Shown here in pieces: positions 18,276 through 27,207 of a DNA stretch of 39,597 nt. The stretch is from Clostridium acetireducens DSM 10703 (lineage in GTDB: Bacteria; Bacillota; Clostridia; Clostridiales; Clostridiaceae), in the NCBI RefSeq assembly GCF_001758365.1, contig NZ_LZFO01000024.1, forward strand, positions 1 to 39,597, written 5' to 3'. Made by a program: the position numbers and the translations under genes. The notes beneath the pieces were generated by a model. The model was not told where the DNA came from. It searched no databases and saw only the letters and a list, made by a program, of their open reading frames with translations. The number at the start of each line of letters is the position of its first letter. Positions within the stretch are counted from its first letter, which is position 1.

Positions 18276-20417
18276 CTACAACACTTCAATCAAATGTTTA
18301 TCACAACATAATTTATAAGAAAGCTTCTTAATAAGACCATTTCCGAAGTTTATAGAAAGAACATCCCCATCAATATTTATTAACTTTCCTACACCAAAGA
18401 ACATATGTTCTATACTCATACCTTCCTCTAAAGGAATAAGTTCAACACCACTATTTATAGGTTTAACTTCTTCTTTATCAGACCGTTTATAAACTATGTT
18501 ATAAAGCCTTTGCACAAAGGAGGAAGGAGGACATTTTCTGTTATTTCTTTTAGCAGGGTTTAGTAAATAAAGATTATCTTTTGCACGAGTTATGGCCACA
18601 TACATTAAGCGAGTTTCTTCTTCCAATAAACTTTTATCTCCTTTATCAGCTTTTTCTTTACTATGGGGAGAAGGGAATACATCTTCAATTAAGTCTATTA
18701 CATAAACTGTATCAAATTCTAATCCCTTAGAACTATGCATTGAAGATAAAGTTACTCCATTAAATTTATTTTTAAATTTACTAATATCCATTTTTTCTTT
18801 TAATAAATTTAACTTATCTTCTACATTTGCAAGACTTGTACAGGAAGATAATATCATAGTTAAAATAGATAATACTGTTTGTATGTTATCTATATTGTAT
18901 TTAAACTTTTCGCAGTAATCCATCATATAATCTTCATAATTTAATTGAAATCTTATAAAATCTATAGCTTCATCTGCTGGTAGATCTGATAATTTCATAA
19001 ATTTTTCTTCGAAGGATTTTAATCTATATTCAGCGGAAGAATAACTTGAATGACTAGAAAGGGTTTTGAAAACACTTTCTTTAACTTTTCTATTATATAA
19101 TAAGTCCAAATCTTTTTTCTTAACATAGCTTTTCATTTTATAATATATTCTTTCAAAAGCATCTACATTTGTTAAATCAAAGGACAATTGAAAGAAAGAT
19201 AAAATATCTTTAATTACCCAACTATTAAAAAATGAGGGTACAGAGTCTTTTATGTAAAAGGGAATATCTTCTTTTATAAGTCTATCCACTAAAGGAATAG
19301 AAGAAATGTTATTTCTAAAAAGCACTGCTGTTTCTTTTAAATTACCTTTTTCCTTTAATTCTTTTACTAAAAAGTCTATTTGAGCATATTCATCTGAAGG
19401 ATTGATAAAATTGATTTTATTGCCATCTTCATTTTCTGTAAATAGCTCTTTACTATATCTATTTTTATTCATTTTAATAAATTCATTGGAGGTATTTACT
19501 ATATTACTAGTACTTCTAAAGTTTTGTTGCATAAAAAATACTTGTCCATTTTTATGATATTGTTGTTTGAAGTTTAATAATCCCTCAGCAAAAGCTCCTC
19601 TCCAAGAGTAAATACTTTGGTCATCATCACCTACAATACATAAATTAAATTTGGGTTTTGCAATAATTTTTATTATTTCTTGCTGAATTTTACTAGTATC
19701 TTGACACTCATCCACTTCTATATAATCATATAAGTTTCTATAAAAGTTTAATATATCTTTATCATTATTTAGTATTTCATAACATTTAACTAACATATCA
19801 TCGAAATCTAATAAATTATTTTTGCTTTTATACAGTTCGTATTCTTTATATATTTTCATAAAATTAGGTACAGGAAATTCATCTTTATAGTTTGTTGTAT
19901 TTTCCATAGATACCATTATATTTTTTAAATAGCCTATAAAGCTAGACAATTCCTCTAATTTATCATCATTTATAAAATCATTATTATATTTAGTGTATAT
20001 GTTTTTTAATAAAACAACTTTATTCACTGGAGAATTCTTAGATTCTATTATGGTATATCTTATGTTTCTTCGAAAAGAATAATTATTTATTACGTAATAA
20101 GCAAAACTGTGTATAGTAGAAAAAGCTACAGCTTCTTTTACTATGTTACCAAAAAAACTTTTAAATCTGTGTCGCATATCCATAGCAGAAGCTTTACTAA
20201 AACTAAGTCCTAATATTCTTTTAGGATTTACATTATGATTTAATATTAAATTTGCAGTTCTACAAATTAATGTAGCAGTTTTACCAGCACCAGGTACAGC
20301 TACTACAGCCATAGGTCCTTTAATGTTAAACACCACATCTTCTTGTTCTCTTGTTAAATTTATATTACAATTATCTTTTAAATAAGATAAAAATTCAATC
20401 CTATCTATTTTAAACAC
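18276..20417 (-). CDS. UvrD/Rep-family superfamily 1 DNA helicase
   Basis: ATP-dependent DNA helicase of 713 aa, 3'-5' type by family. Motifs in order: Q-like LTREQEDVV, Walker A AVPGAGKTATL, GLSFSKASA, motif II VDECQDTS, motif III GDDDQSIYSWRGA, motif IV QQNFRST, then LSSMHSSKGLEFDTVYV (V) and ETRLMYVAITRAKDNLYL (VI). The last ~50 residues form a small beta-rich module (FGVGKLINIDGDVLSINFGNG) like the Tudor-type tail of PcrA/UvrD. Length is near PcrA but the sequence seems a diverged paralogue, not the housekeeping copy. The GTG start is the only one near AAAGAG; it overlaps that site, so the exact start is uncertain. Confidence 0.9.
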   Translation of the reverse strand: MFKIDRIEFLSYLKDNCNINLTREQEDVVFNIKGPMAVVAVPGAGKTATLICRTANLILNHNVNPKRILGLSFSKASAMDMRHRFKSFFGNIVKEAVAFSTIHSFAYYVINNYSFRRNIRYTIIESKNSPVNKVVLLKNIYTKYNNDFINDDKLEELSSFIGYLKNIMVSMENTTNYKDEFPVPNFMKIYKEYELYKSKNNLLDFDDMLVKCYEILNNDKDILNFYRNLYDYIEVDECQDTSKIQQEIIKIIAKPKFNLCIVGDDDQSIYSWRGAFAEGLLNFKQQYHKNGQVFFMQQNFRSTSNIVNTSNEFIKMNKNRYSKELFTENEDGNKINFINPSDEYAQIDFLVKELKEKGNLKETAVLFRNNISSIPLVDRLIKEDIPFYIKDSVPSFFNSWVIKDILSFFQLSFDLTNVDAFERIYYKMKSYVKKKDLDLLYNRKVKESVFKTLSSHSSYSSAEYRLKSFEEKFMKLSDLPADEAIDFIRFQLNYEDYMMDYCEKFKYNIDNIQTVLSILTMILSSCTSLANVEDKLNLLKEKMDISKFKNKFNGVTLSSMHSSKGLEFDTVYVIDLIEDVFPSPHSKEKADKGDKSLLEEETRLMYVAITRAKDNLYLLNPAKRNNRKCPPSSFVQRLYNIVYKRSDKEEVKPINSGVELIPLEEGMSIEHMFFGVGKLINIDGDVLSINFGNGLIKKLSYKLCCDKHLIEVL

Positions 20418-20607
20418 CTCTTTATATAGTTATATACTCCATTATAACAAAACATTTAATAAAGTTTATATAAAATGCTTTCTAAGAAATTAAAAAGTAT
20501 ACAATCATAGAAAATATATTTAATGTTTCTACTAATATAGAAAAGATATCAATTAATGTAATATTAAGTTATAATATTTATAGAATATTTAAAGTAGGTG
20601 AATATAT

Positions 20608-21282
20608 ATGTTAAAAAAAAAAAATATATTATTTTTAAGTATTATATTAATAATAGTTTTAGGTTTTATTGGAATACATATAAAAGACAAAAAATGTATT
20701 GCTAATAAAGCTAAAGATTTATCACAAACGGATATATTAGACATTAAAGAAAAGATGAATATTGTTATATCACAGAGTTATGAAATAATGAAAACAGGAA
20801 AAGCTGTAGATTATAATAATGTTGTTAAAAATCAAAAGCTACTTGAATTACTTAATAAAACTAATGAATTTAAAGTAGAGTGGTTTAAATTTATAGATAT
20901 TAAGATACCAAGTTATAAAAGTGAATTAACTATAAAAAAAGTTCAACCATCGTATGACAATACCTATTTTATAGCTTGTAATTATGATGTTGAATTTAAA
21001 ATAATTTCATCTGATGTGGTATCTAGTGCTAAGGATGAGTATGAATTCGAAGTTAAAAAGATAAATGGAAAATTTTATATAACTAAAATGTTAGATGTTC
21101 AACTAGACATAAGAGAAATGGATAAGAAACCACACAATAATATGAAAAAAGATTTCTCAAATTATAATAAGATACTTGATTCTCAAATATCTAGTACAGA
21201 TGAAATTTTAAAAAATATAGATAAATACAAAAAAGAATTTAAAGAAGGAAAACTTGGATATAATAAAAAAATTTTAAAATAG
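20608..21282 (+). CDS. Membrane-anchored hypothetical protein (224 aa)
   Basis: Not recognised. The N-terminus KKKNILFLSIILIIVLGFIG is a positively charged start plus hydrophobic segment, so it is a signal anchor or uncleaved signal; no lipobox is seen, although a Cys occurs at about residue 30. The rest is hydrophilic and Lys/Asp-rich, with beta-like stretches (LTIKKVQPSYDNTYFIACNY, YEFEVKKINGKFYITKML) that resemble extracytoplasmic domains of the NTF2/lumazine-binding or DUF4829 sort, but I cannot assign one. It lies outside an operon, divergent from the helicase, and is closed by a strong terminator at 21288. Confidence 0.75.
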   Translation: MLKKKNILFLSIILIIVLGFIGIHIKDKKCIANKAKDLSQTDILDIKEKMNIVISQSYEIMKTGKAVDYNNVVKNQKLLELLNKTNEFKVEWFKFIDIKIPSYKSELTIKKVQPSYDNTYFIACNYDVEFKIISSDVVSSAKDEYEFEVKKINGKFYITKMLDVQLDIREMDKKPHNNMKKDFSNYNKILDSQISSTDEILKNIDKYKKEFKEGKLGYNKKILK

Positions 21283-21287
21283 GATTA

Positions 21288-21338
21288 CTATAACTAAAAA
21301 ACCCTCATTTATATAAAATGAAGGTTTTTTAGTTATAG
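21288..21338 (+). terminator. Terminator after the 224-aa membrane protein
   Basis: CTATAACTAAAAAACC with TCATTT on the left pair to AAATGA and GGTTTTTTAGTTATAG on the right: about 22 paired bases around a short loop, with A and T runs inside the stem. Works as a terminator in either direction. Confidence 0.85.
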
Positions 21339-21579
21339 AAATAAACTGCTGTTAATAATTGTTAGAAGTATATATAGTTTTGTGTAACTATAATTATTTC
21401 TTTATTTATTTCCAAAACTTATATTTATTATATATAATATATTGTTATTTATTTTATACTATAAAGTAGTTAACAACATATAGTAATAATTAATTTTAAT
21501 TATTATTTGTATTTTATAAATCTTCAAAATAACATATAATATGAAAAGACGTATTATAAAAAGGTTTGGAGAGAGTTAA
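21339..21579. other. AT-rich intergenic region upstream of the SUV3-type helicase
   Basis: Nothing coding or structured that I can support. It is extremely AT-rich and includes several TATAAT-like strings, none with a good -35 at the right distance. The ribosome site of the next gene (TTTGGAGAG) is at its end. Confidence 0.5.
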
Positions 21580-23337
21580 ATGAAAAAGAGAACAATGGAG
21601 AGAAATTTTAGAAAGATAAAAAATCAAATATATCAAATAGAAGATATAGTAAAGAGCACAAAGACAGGCAACCTTTGGGAACATGAAGCGACAGTTAGAA
21701 AAAAATTAAAACAACTAAGACAATTTGAAACTGCTAATATTAGAGATTATAAATTAGTTTATGAAAGATACTTAGAACTTTTAAACTATATATCTGAAAG
21801 ACTTATAGAGGGTTATAATAAGAAAAATGATACAAATTTTAATTTCCAGGAAATACTAGAGAATAATTATGAAACTTATTTAAGATCAGGTATTATAAGT
21901 GTATTAATTTCTAAACATATACCTAAAATGGTATCTAAAGAATTTGATAGGGTATTTCCAGAAAACCCAAAAGATGAATTTAGTGATGCTAGAAAAATAA
22001 AAAGAAAATTCTTTCTTCATTTAGGAGAAACAAACACAGGAAAAACTTATAATGCTATGGAAAGGCTTAAAAAAGCTACTAAGGGCGTATACCTTTCTCC
22101 TCTTAGAATATTGGCTTTAGAAAATTTTGAAAAGCTAAATAATGAAGGAGTTAAATGCAATTTAATTACTGGAGAAGAAGAAATGTTAGTAGAGGATGCG
22201 AAACATACATCTTGTACTATTGAAAAATTAGATATTAATGAAAATTATGATATAGCAGTTATAGATGAAATTCAAATGATTCAAGATGAACAAAGGGGAG
22301 ATGCTTGGACTAGAGCTCTTTTAGGATTAAAATGCAGAGAAATACATATATGTGGTGCATTAAATGCCAAAGAAATATTATTTGATATAATAGAGGATTG
22401 CGGTGATGAATTAGAATTTAAGGAATACAAAAGAAACATTCCTCTTGAAATAGAATATAAAGCTTTTTCTTATAAAGATGCTCAAGTAGGAGATGCTCTT
22501 GTAGTATTTTCTAAAAAAAGAGTACTAAAATTAGCTAGTCATTATTCTAATTTAGGAATAAAGTCTAGTTTGATTTACGGAGATTTGCCTCCAGAAGTTA
22601 GAAGAAAACAATATGAGCAATTTGTAAATAAAGAAAGTGAGATTTTAATTACTACAGATGCCATAGGAATGGGAGTAAATTTACCTATAAGAAGAATAGT
22701 ACTTATGAATATGAAAAAATTTGATGGAAATGAGATAAGATATTTAACTTCTCAAGAAGTAAAACAAATTGGAGGTAGAGCTGGAAGAAAAGGTATTTAT
22801 GATGTAGGATATGTAGCTTCTTATGGAAATACTCAACAATTCTTAGAAGAAATGATTATATCAGAAGATAGAAATATTGAAGAAGCGGTAATAGGACCTA
22901 GTGAAGCTATATTAAAAGTTAAAAGCCTTCCTCTTAGAGAAAAATTAGCTCTTTGGAGTACAAGACAAGAGAAAGTTCCTTTTTATAGAAAAATGGATGT
23001 AGCGGAATATTTAATAATATTAGATAATTTAAAAAAGTATAAATTAGATGAAATAATTAAGTGGAAATTAATTAGAATACCTTTTGATGTTACAGATAAT
23101 GAAATGATGTCTGCATTTTTAAATTATGTAGATGAAGTTTTTATAGCTAAGAAAGATTTTATAACTAAACCAACATATAGATATAAAGAACTTAATGAAT
23201 TGGAATTATATTATCAAAGGATAAATTTATACTATTCATTTTCTAAAAATTTTGGCTTGAATTTTGATAAAGATTGGGTTTATGAAGAAAGAATGAAAGT
23301 AAGTGAATACATAAATACTATATTAGTTAATATATAA
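21580..23337 (+). CDS. SUV3-type superfamily 2 RNA helicase
   Basis: A 585-aa helicase resembling SUV3, the RNA helicase of the mitochondrial degradosome. The N-terminal ~140 residues are helical. Then come Walker A GETNTGKT (149-156), SPLRILALENFEKLN, ITGEEE, motif II DEIQM (229-233), ICGAL, and a second RecA-like half with VVFSKKRVLKLA, LIYGDLPPEVRRKQYEQF, TTDAIGMGVNLPI and QIGGRAGRKG. The C-terminal part is helical and lacks an obvious extra RNA domain. SUV3 enzymes unwind RNA for exonucleolytic decay; no exonuclease gene is adjacent here. Presence in a Clostridium-like genome is documented for the wider family but its role is not known to me. Confidence 0.87.
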   Translation: MKKRTMERNFRKIKNQIYQIEDIVKSTKTGNLWEHEATVRKKLKQLRQFETANIRDYKLVYERYLELLNYISERLIEGYNKKNDTNFNFQEILENNYETYLRSGIISVLISKHIPKMVSKEFDRVFPENPKDEFSDARKIKRKFFLHLGETNTGKTYNAMERLKKATKGVYLSPLRILALENFEKLNNEGVKCNLITGEEEMLVEDAKHTSCTIEKLDINENYDIAVIDEIQMIQDEQRGDAWTRALLGLKCREIHICGALNAKEILFDIIEDCGDELEFKEYKRNIPLEIEYKAFSYKDAQVGDALVVFSKKRVLKLASHYSNLGIKSSLIYGDLPPEVRRKQYEQFVNKESEILITTDAIGMGVNLPIRRIVLMNMKKFDGNEIRYLTSQEVKQIGGRAGRKGIYDVGYVASYGNTQQFLEEMIISEDRNIEEAVIGPSEAILKVKSLPLREKLALWSTRQEKVPFYRKMDVAEYLIILDNLKKYKLDEIIKWKLIRIPFDVTDNEMMSAFLNYVDEVFIAKKDFITKPTYRYKELNELELYYQRINLYYSFSKNFGLNFDKDWVYEERMKVSEYINTILVNI

Positions 23338-23475
23338 CCATACTATCCAAATATATGATCAAAGTAAAAATTATGGTAAAATAATATTAAATACTCTTGT
23401 AAGTAAAGTAGGAATGATTAATAAAGGAGTTGTTGAAATGCCTTAACAGTAGGACTTGGTTCATATTATGTTTAT

Positions 23476-23820
23476 ATGAAAAAATTCAATTCAACTAAAA
23501 TTGAAAATAACAATATAAATGTTTCTAAAGTGCCAAAATCTAATAAAGGTGAAAATATAAGTTCACAAGAAGATACAAGTAGCAATATAAAACCTACAGA
23601 TTCTGAATTAAAATCTTTGAGTAAAGAAACTCTTAGTCTTGCGAGAAACGAGATATTTGCAAGACATGGATACATATTTCAAACAGAACCATATAAAAGT
23701 TATTTTAACAGTAAAACATGGTATAAACTTGATGCTAGTTTCAAAGGTACAGATGAAGAACTTAATGAAACAGAAAAATATAATGTTAAGTTAATACTTA
23801 AATATGAAAATAATAAATAA
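23476..23820 (+). pseudogene. YARHG-domain protein with disrupted 5' end
   Basis: The C-terminal part is a YARHG domain: SLARNEIFARHGYIFQTEPY, YFNSKTWYKLDASF and LNETEKYNVKLI, an extracytoplasmic module found on membrane-anchored proteins. The N-terminus is broken. A good ribosome site with ATG at 23438 opens a frame that stops after two codons (ATGCCTTAA). In the domain's own frame the codons just before 23476 read ALTVGLGSYYVYM, which looks like the end of a transmembrane anchor, but a TGA closes that frame upstream. A small indel or deletion at about 23438 explains both. The only in-frame ATG, 23476, has no ribosome site. A sequencing error is possible. Confidence 0.65.
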
Positions 23821-23860
23821 GTTTAAAATATAATGATAATTAACTAAAGGAGAATTACTT

Positions 23861-24721
23861 ATGAAGACAAGAATGAATGATATTATAGTTAAAGTGAAGG
23901 AACAAAATATAAATTATAAAAATTTTTTATTTCCCATAATCATTTTTGGAATATTTATGCTTACATATGTTTTATCAATTATAGTAACTATGTCTAAAAA
24001 TGAGTATAATTTTATGATTAGAACTTGGACATGGACAGAATATATAATTGGAATAGGTGCTGTAATAGTTATAGCTAAATATTATAAGAATATAAAAATA
24101 AATTATGTAGTTATAGGATTAATACTTACTTTAATTAGTTGTACAAGCCTTATAAAAAGAGCAGATTTAATTACTGGCATACAGGAAGCTGTTATTTTAT
24201 TTTGTACATTTATAGGAGGATGTTTATTATCAAAAGAAAAAAATAGTATTAAATGTTCTCTAGTTGATAAAAAATTTGAGAAATCTCTATCATCAGTAAT
24301 TATAGGAATTATATTTAGCATACCTTTATGTATAACAAATTTTATTTACTTTAGAATAGTAGTAGGATCACCTAAATGGGAAAACCCTATAATGTCAGCT
24401 TTTTTTGCATTACAACCAGGAATTGCAGAGGAGATAATTTTTAGATTTTTTGTAATGAATGTATTTATAGCTGTATTATCTAATAAATTTCAACCTAAAT
24501 GGGTTATGGTAATAAGTATGTTCTTTGGTGTTATACCTCATAGCTTAGTTCATTTTTCACAACTTTGGATTTTAGCGCCATTAAATGCTATTTTCCTACT
24601 TATATCTACTAGTTTGTTATTTGGACTTCCAATGGCGTATCTACAATATAAAAGAGATTTGGAATGCGCTATAGCCTTTCACTGGTTTATTGATTTTATA
24701 AGATTTGTAGGGGGATATTAA
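23861..24721 (+). CDS. CPBP-family intramembrane metalloprotease
   Basis: A 286-aa polytopic membrane protein with about eight hydrophobic segments. Motif 1 is AEEIIFRF (EEIIFR, E190-E191 and R195), motif 2 is in FGVIPHSLVHF, and motif 3 HWFIDF near the end; together they define CAAX-protease/bacteriocin-processing (CPBP, Rce1-like) enzymes. Bacterial members process small peptides, confer bacteriocin self-immunity, or act in regulated proteolysis; the substrate here is unknown and no bacteriocin gene is evident nearby. The ATG follows AAAGGAG. It could be cotranscribed with the YARHG remnant 40 bp upstream. Confidence 0.9.
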   Translation: MKTRMNDIIVKVKEQNINYKNFLFPIIIFGIFMLTYVLSIIVTMSKNEYNFMIRTWTWTEYIIGIGAVIVIAKYYKNIKINYVVIGLILTLISCTSLIKRADLITGIQEAVILFCTFIGGCLLSKEKNSIKCSLVDKKFEKSLSSVIIGIIFSIPLCITNFIYFRIVVGSPKWENPIMSAFFALQPGIAEEIIFRFFVMNVFIAVLSNKFQPKWVMVISMFFGVIPHSLVHFSQLWILAPLNAIFLLISTSLLFGLPMAYLQYKRDLECAIAFHWFIDFIRFVGGY

Positions 24722-24786
24722 TTGAATATTTTTAAAGAATTTAGGATAGAATCAAATATAATCTGTAATTATTAAGTGGTGATTTA

Positions 24787-25137
24787 ATGAAATACTCAAA
24801 TAAAAGGCGTTCGCATATACACATAATAAAACAGTATATTAAGGAAACAGGTGAATACACTGGAACTAGGATAGTTATTTATATTAAAGGTCTAAAAGGA
24901 AAAAAGATTTATGATAAGGACAACTTCAAAATTCATAGATATAAAAATTCAAAAAGTAAGAAAAATAATAAATCTTTATGGACTATAGTACATTGCCCTA
25001 TAGATAATGTTATAAAAAAACAAATGACTAATACTAGTGAAGATAATATTTATGTTATGCATCATACAATATATGAATCAGATAAATTGAAAGATAAGCA
25101 ATGTGTAGATAGATTAATAAACAAAATTAAAATATAA
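24787..25137 (+). CDS. Basic hypothetical protein (116 aa)
   Basis: Not recognised. A Lys/Arg-rich, probably cytosolic 116-aa protein beginning MKYSNKRRSHIHIIKQYI, with beta-like segments (TGTRIVIYIKGLKGKK, SLWTIVHCPI) and a basic central stretch HRYKNSKSKKNNK that could contact nucleic acid. No signal peptide, membrane segment or known motif. The ATG follows AGTGGTGATTTA, a moderate ribosome site, 65 bp after the CPBP protease. It may share that transcript. Confidence 0.6.
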   Translation: MKYSNKRRSHIHIIKQYIKETGEYTGTRIVIYIKGLKGKKIYDKDNFKIHRYKNSKSKKNNKSLWTIVHCPIDNVIKKQMTNTSEDNIYVMHHTIYESDKLKDKQCVDRLINKIKI

Positions 25138-25177
25138 TTTTAATTAGTATAAAATAATTATATAAGAGGTTGTTATT

Positions 25178-25366
25178 ATGGAAAATTTAAATTTAAAAGA
25201 AACTTTAGAAAAAGTAAAATCTTGGGCAAAAGAAGTAGGTGCTATGCAAGCAGAAAAAATAGAAGAAGAAGCAGGAGGTAATGTTATTACTTATGAAATG
25301 AAAAAAGCTAATGGAACTATGGGCATAAATGTAATTGCTGGTAATGAAAAAATAGTAAAATTTTAA
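25178..25366 (+). CDS. Small hypothetical protein (62 aa)
   Basis: Not recognised. An acidic 62-aa protein: a first half helix (LKETLEKVKSWAKEVGAMQA) and a second half with strand-turn-strand character (GGNVITYEMKKANGTMG, then INVIAGNEKIVKF). No cysteine and no membrane segment. It has a good ribosome site (AAGAGGTTG) and is followed by a hairpin at 25410, so it looks like a real short gene. Family relations cannot be judged by eye. Confidence 0.62.
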   Translation: MENLNLKETLEKVKSWAKEVGAMQAEKIEEEAGGNVITYEMKKANGTMGINVIAGNEKIVKF

Positions 25367-25409
25367 AAAATAAAATAAATAAATTAGAAAATTATTATTA
25401 ATAATAAAC

Positions 25410-25460
25410 TTACATAAAAAGTATGCTGTTAAAAAAGTTAGCAGCATATTTTTTATGTAA
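25410..25460 (+). terminator. Hairpin terminator after the 62-aa gene
   Basis: TTACATAAAAAGTATGCTG pairs with CAGCATATTTTTTATGTAA around a 13-nt AT-rich loop. Nearly perfect 19-bp stem; likely the end of the preceding transcript, in either direction. Confidence 0.75.
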
Positions 25461-25521
25461 CATAAAAACCTGTTTTTCATATAATAGCATTGTGTACAAA
25501 TTAAATATTGGAGGAAAGTAA

Positions 25522-26112
25522 ATGAATTATATGATGAGTGAACACATGGGTGAACAAGGCATGAAATATGGAGTGAATTATTGTAAAAATGAAATATTTA
25601 AAAGAGCATTATCTTTAATAAAAGAAGCAGTACAAGGTGAAAAAAAAGATGAAATGGAATATCAAAACTTAATTAAAATGGCTCCAACTAAAGAACAAAA
25701 GGAAATAATTACTTCCATAAGAGACAATGAAAGAGATCATAGAAAATGGTTTAAAGAAATTTATAGATGCTATACTGGACAAAACATACAAGATGAGGAT
25801 TATAGACATAAAAAGTATGATAAATGCAATAAATATGATAAAGAAGAAAAACCTAAGAGTTATATTGAAGGAATAAAAGATGCTTTATTTGGAGAATTAG
25901 CTGCAGTGGAAAAATATAGATTAATAATGATGGGACTTCCTTATGGAAGTTGTAGAGATTTAGTATTCCACATATTAACAGATGAAATAAAACATGCTAT
26001 AAAATATAATTATATATTAACTATAAACTTATGCAGAGGAAAAGATAAAATGAGATGTAGCTATGATGAATGTTTAAATATAGATGATGTATATATACCA
26101 GAACAATTTTAA
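25522..26112 (+). CDS. Ferritin-like (rubrerythrin-type) diiron protein without rubredoxin domain
   Basis: A 196-aa four-helix protein. Ferritin-like ligand positions are visible: EAVQGEKKDEMEYQNLI, NERDH in the second helix (ExxH), GELAAVEKYRL in the third and DEIKHAIKYNY (ExxH) in the fourth. Between helices two and three is a Lys/Tyr/Cys-rich loop (YDKCNKYDKEEK). Unlike the rubrerythrin at 2142 it has no CxxC rubredoxin module, and it ends in a Cys-containing tail (GKDKMRCSYDECLN). Probably an iron-binding, peroxide- or coat-related protein; the substrate is unknown. Ribosome site GGAGG; the repeat follows 12 bp after its stop. Confidence 0.8.
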   Translation: MNYMMSEHMGEQGMKYGVNYCKNEIFKRALSLIKEAVQGEKKDEMEYQNLIKMAPTKEQKEIITSIRDNERDHRKWFKEIYRCYTGQNIQDEDYRHKKYDKCNKYDKEEKPKSYIEGIKDALFGELAAVEKYRLIMMGLPYGSCRDLVFHILTDEIKHAIKYNYILTINLCRGKDKMRCSYDECLNIDDVYIPEQF

Positions 26113-26124
26113 CTATATATATAG

Positions 26125-26480
26125 GTTGTTGAATAAAAAATAATTGATATAATTTGCAGATAGAAAATAATTAAAAATAAGCTATATAAAAATAATAAGC
26201 AAGGTATTATAAAGAGAGTTTGTAAATAAGTCATTTCATTAAGAGACTCTAAGAATAAAAAATAAAAAAACTCCTACCCAATTTATGCCCCGTCCTTGGG
26301 GCGGAAATTGGCTCATCACGTCCTGTGATGAATTACGGAGTTTTTTTATTTTTTATTCTAAGAGTCTCTAAAATTCATTCAAATTATTTACAAACTCTCT
26401 TTATAATACCTTGCTTATTATTTTTATATAGCTTATTTTTAATTATTTTCTATCTGCAAATTATATCAATTATTTTTTAT
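26125..26480 (+). repeat. Palindromic repeat element, copy C
   Basis: Same orientation as copies A and B, beginning 12 bp after a stop codon. Arms match for about 94 bp. Several changes are paired relative to copy A: CAAGGTATTATAAAG on the left with CTTTATAATACCTTG on the right (A has CAGCCTCATAAAG and CTTTATGAGGCTG), GCTATATAAAAATAA with TTATTTTTATATAGC, and AGACTCT with AGAGTCT (A has ACACTCT and AGAGTGT). The core is unchanged. It separates the ferritin-like gene from the truncated HD gene. Confidence 0.93.
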
Positions 26481-26561
26481 CTTCAATACATTAGGTTTAC
26501 ATTAAACAAATTAAACACTATAATTGAAAATGAAAATCATTTTCTTTAAAGGAGGTTTAAC

Positions 26562-26813
26562 ATGATAAAAAAAGTCTTTTCTCAAGTAAAAGAAGAAGAA
26601 TTGTACCATGATATTATAGAAAGTTTAGTTACTGCTCTTGAGGCTAAAGATTTATATACTAAGGGACATTCAGAAAGAGTGGCAAATATGGTTCATGTTT
26701 TAAGTAAATATTTAGGTATAAAAGGAAAGAAATTAGAAATTATTCATATAGCAGCCCATGTTCATGATATAGGGAAAATAGGTGTTCCAGATAAAATTTT
26801 AAATAAAAAATAA
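26562..26813 (+). pseudogene. HD/HD-GYP domain fragment, C-terminally truncated
   Basis: An 83-aa start of a metal-dependent phosphohydrolase domain: ESLVTALEAKDLYTKGHSER, VANMVHVLSKYLGI and IHIAAHVHDIGKIGVPDKIL, with the GHS and HD residues intact. The frame ends in TAA right after PDKILNKK, where HD-GYP domains normally continue for ~100 more residues, including the GYP loop. No continuation is seen in any frame downstream, so the rest is deleted rather than shifted. It has a full ribosome site (AAAGGAGG), so a short protein may still be made, but a working c-di-GMP phosphodiesterase is not expected. Confidence 0.75.
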
Positions 26814-26877
26814 AATTATTATATTTAAAACAGTATATTAATATTGCCTTTTTCATATTAAATAAAGAGGTGATATT

Positions 26878-27060
26878 ATGATAGATTTAGAATCACTAGA
26901 TTCTTGTGAAATTGCTGTTCTCGCAACCACTATAGCTTTAGGAATGGCTAAAGATAAAACACCAGATGAACTAAATGTGTTAGGAAATTTTGTAGTAGCT
27001 GTAGGAGGTATACTTTTGACAATAGCAGCTCTAGAACAAAGCCAGTCTGAAAAAAATTAA
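26878..27060 (+). CDS. Small hydrophobic protein (60 aa)
   Basis: A 60-aa protein starting MIDLESLDSCEIAVLATTIA. The N-terminal half has a DS-C motif and an Ala-rich stretch, the C-terminal half a hydrophobic helix NFVVAVGGILLTIAALEQ. Resembles short clostridial proteins of unknown function whose shape suggests a membrane-associated peptide; I give no role. Ribosome site AAAGAGGTG at normal spacing. The palindrome 27067-27148 directly after it is its likely terminator. Confidence 0.65.
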   Translation: MIDLESLDSCEIAVLATTIALGMAKDKTPDELNVLGNFVVAVGGILLTIAALEQSQSEKN

Positions 27061-27066
27061 ATTTTT

Positions 27067-27148
27067 AAATCTCATAAAAATCCTTATATTAATAAATTTT
27101 CGCCGCATTTACATAAAGTTTATTAATATTAAGATTTTTATGAGATTT
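27067..27148. repeat. Long-armed palindrome (30-bp arms), probable terminator
   Basis: AAATCTCATAAAAATC plus CTTATATTAATAAA on the left is the near-complement (28 of 30) of the right arm 27119-27148. The 22-nt centre contains TTCGCCGCATTT. It begins 6 bp after the preceding stop codon. Sequence is unrelated to the large palindromic element, but the design (long arms, placed at a stop codon) is similar. Confidence 0.75.
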
Positions 27149-27207
27149 TTAGTTACTTTTAACCACACAATTTAATATATATAAATAGAAGGGTTAAGGT
27201 GGTTAAA

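Noticed and set aside
24103-24321. Minus-strand frame in the CPBP protease gene
   Set aside because: Shadow of a well supported membrane protease; no start signal.
26325-26549. 74-codon plus-strand open frame running out of repeat copy C
   Set aside because: It is translated repeat arm plus flank, low complexity, without a ribosome site, and the sequence is explained by the palindromic element.
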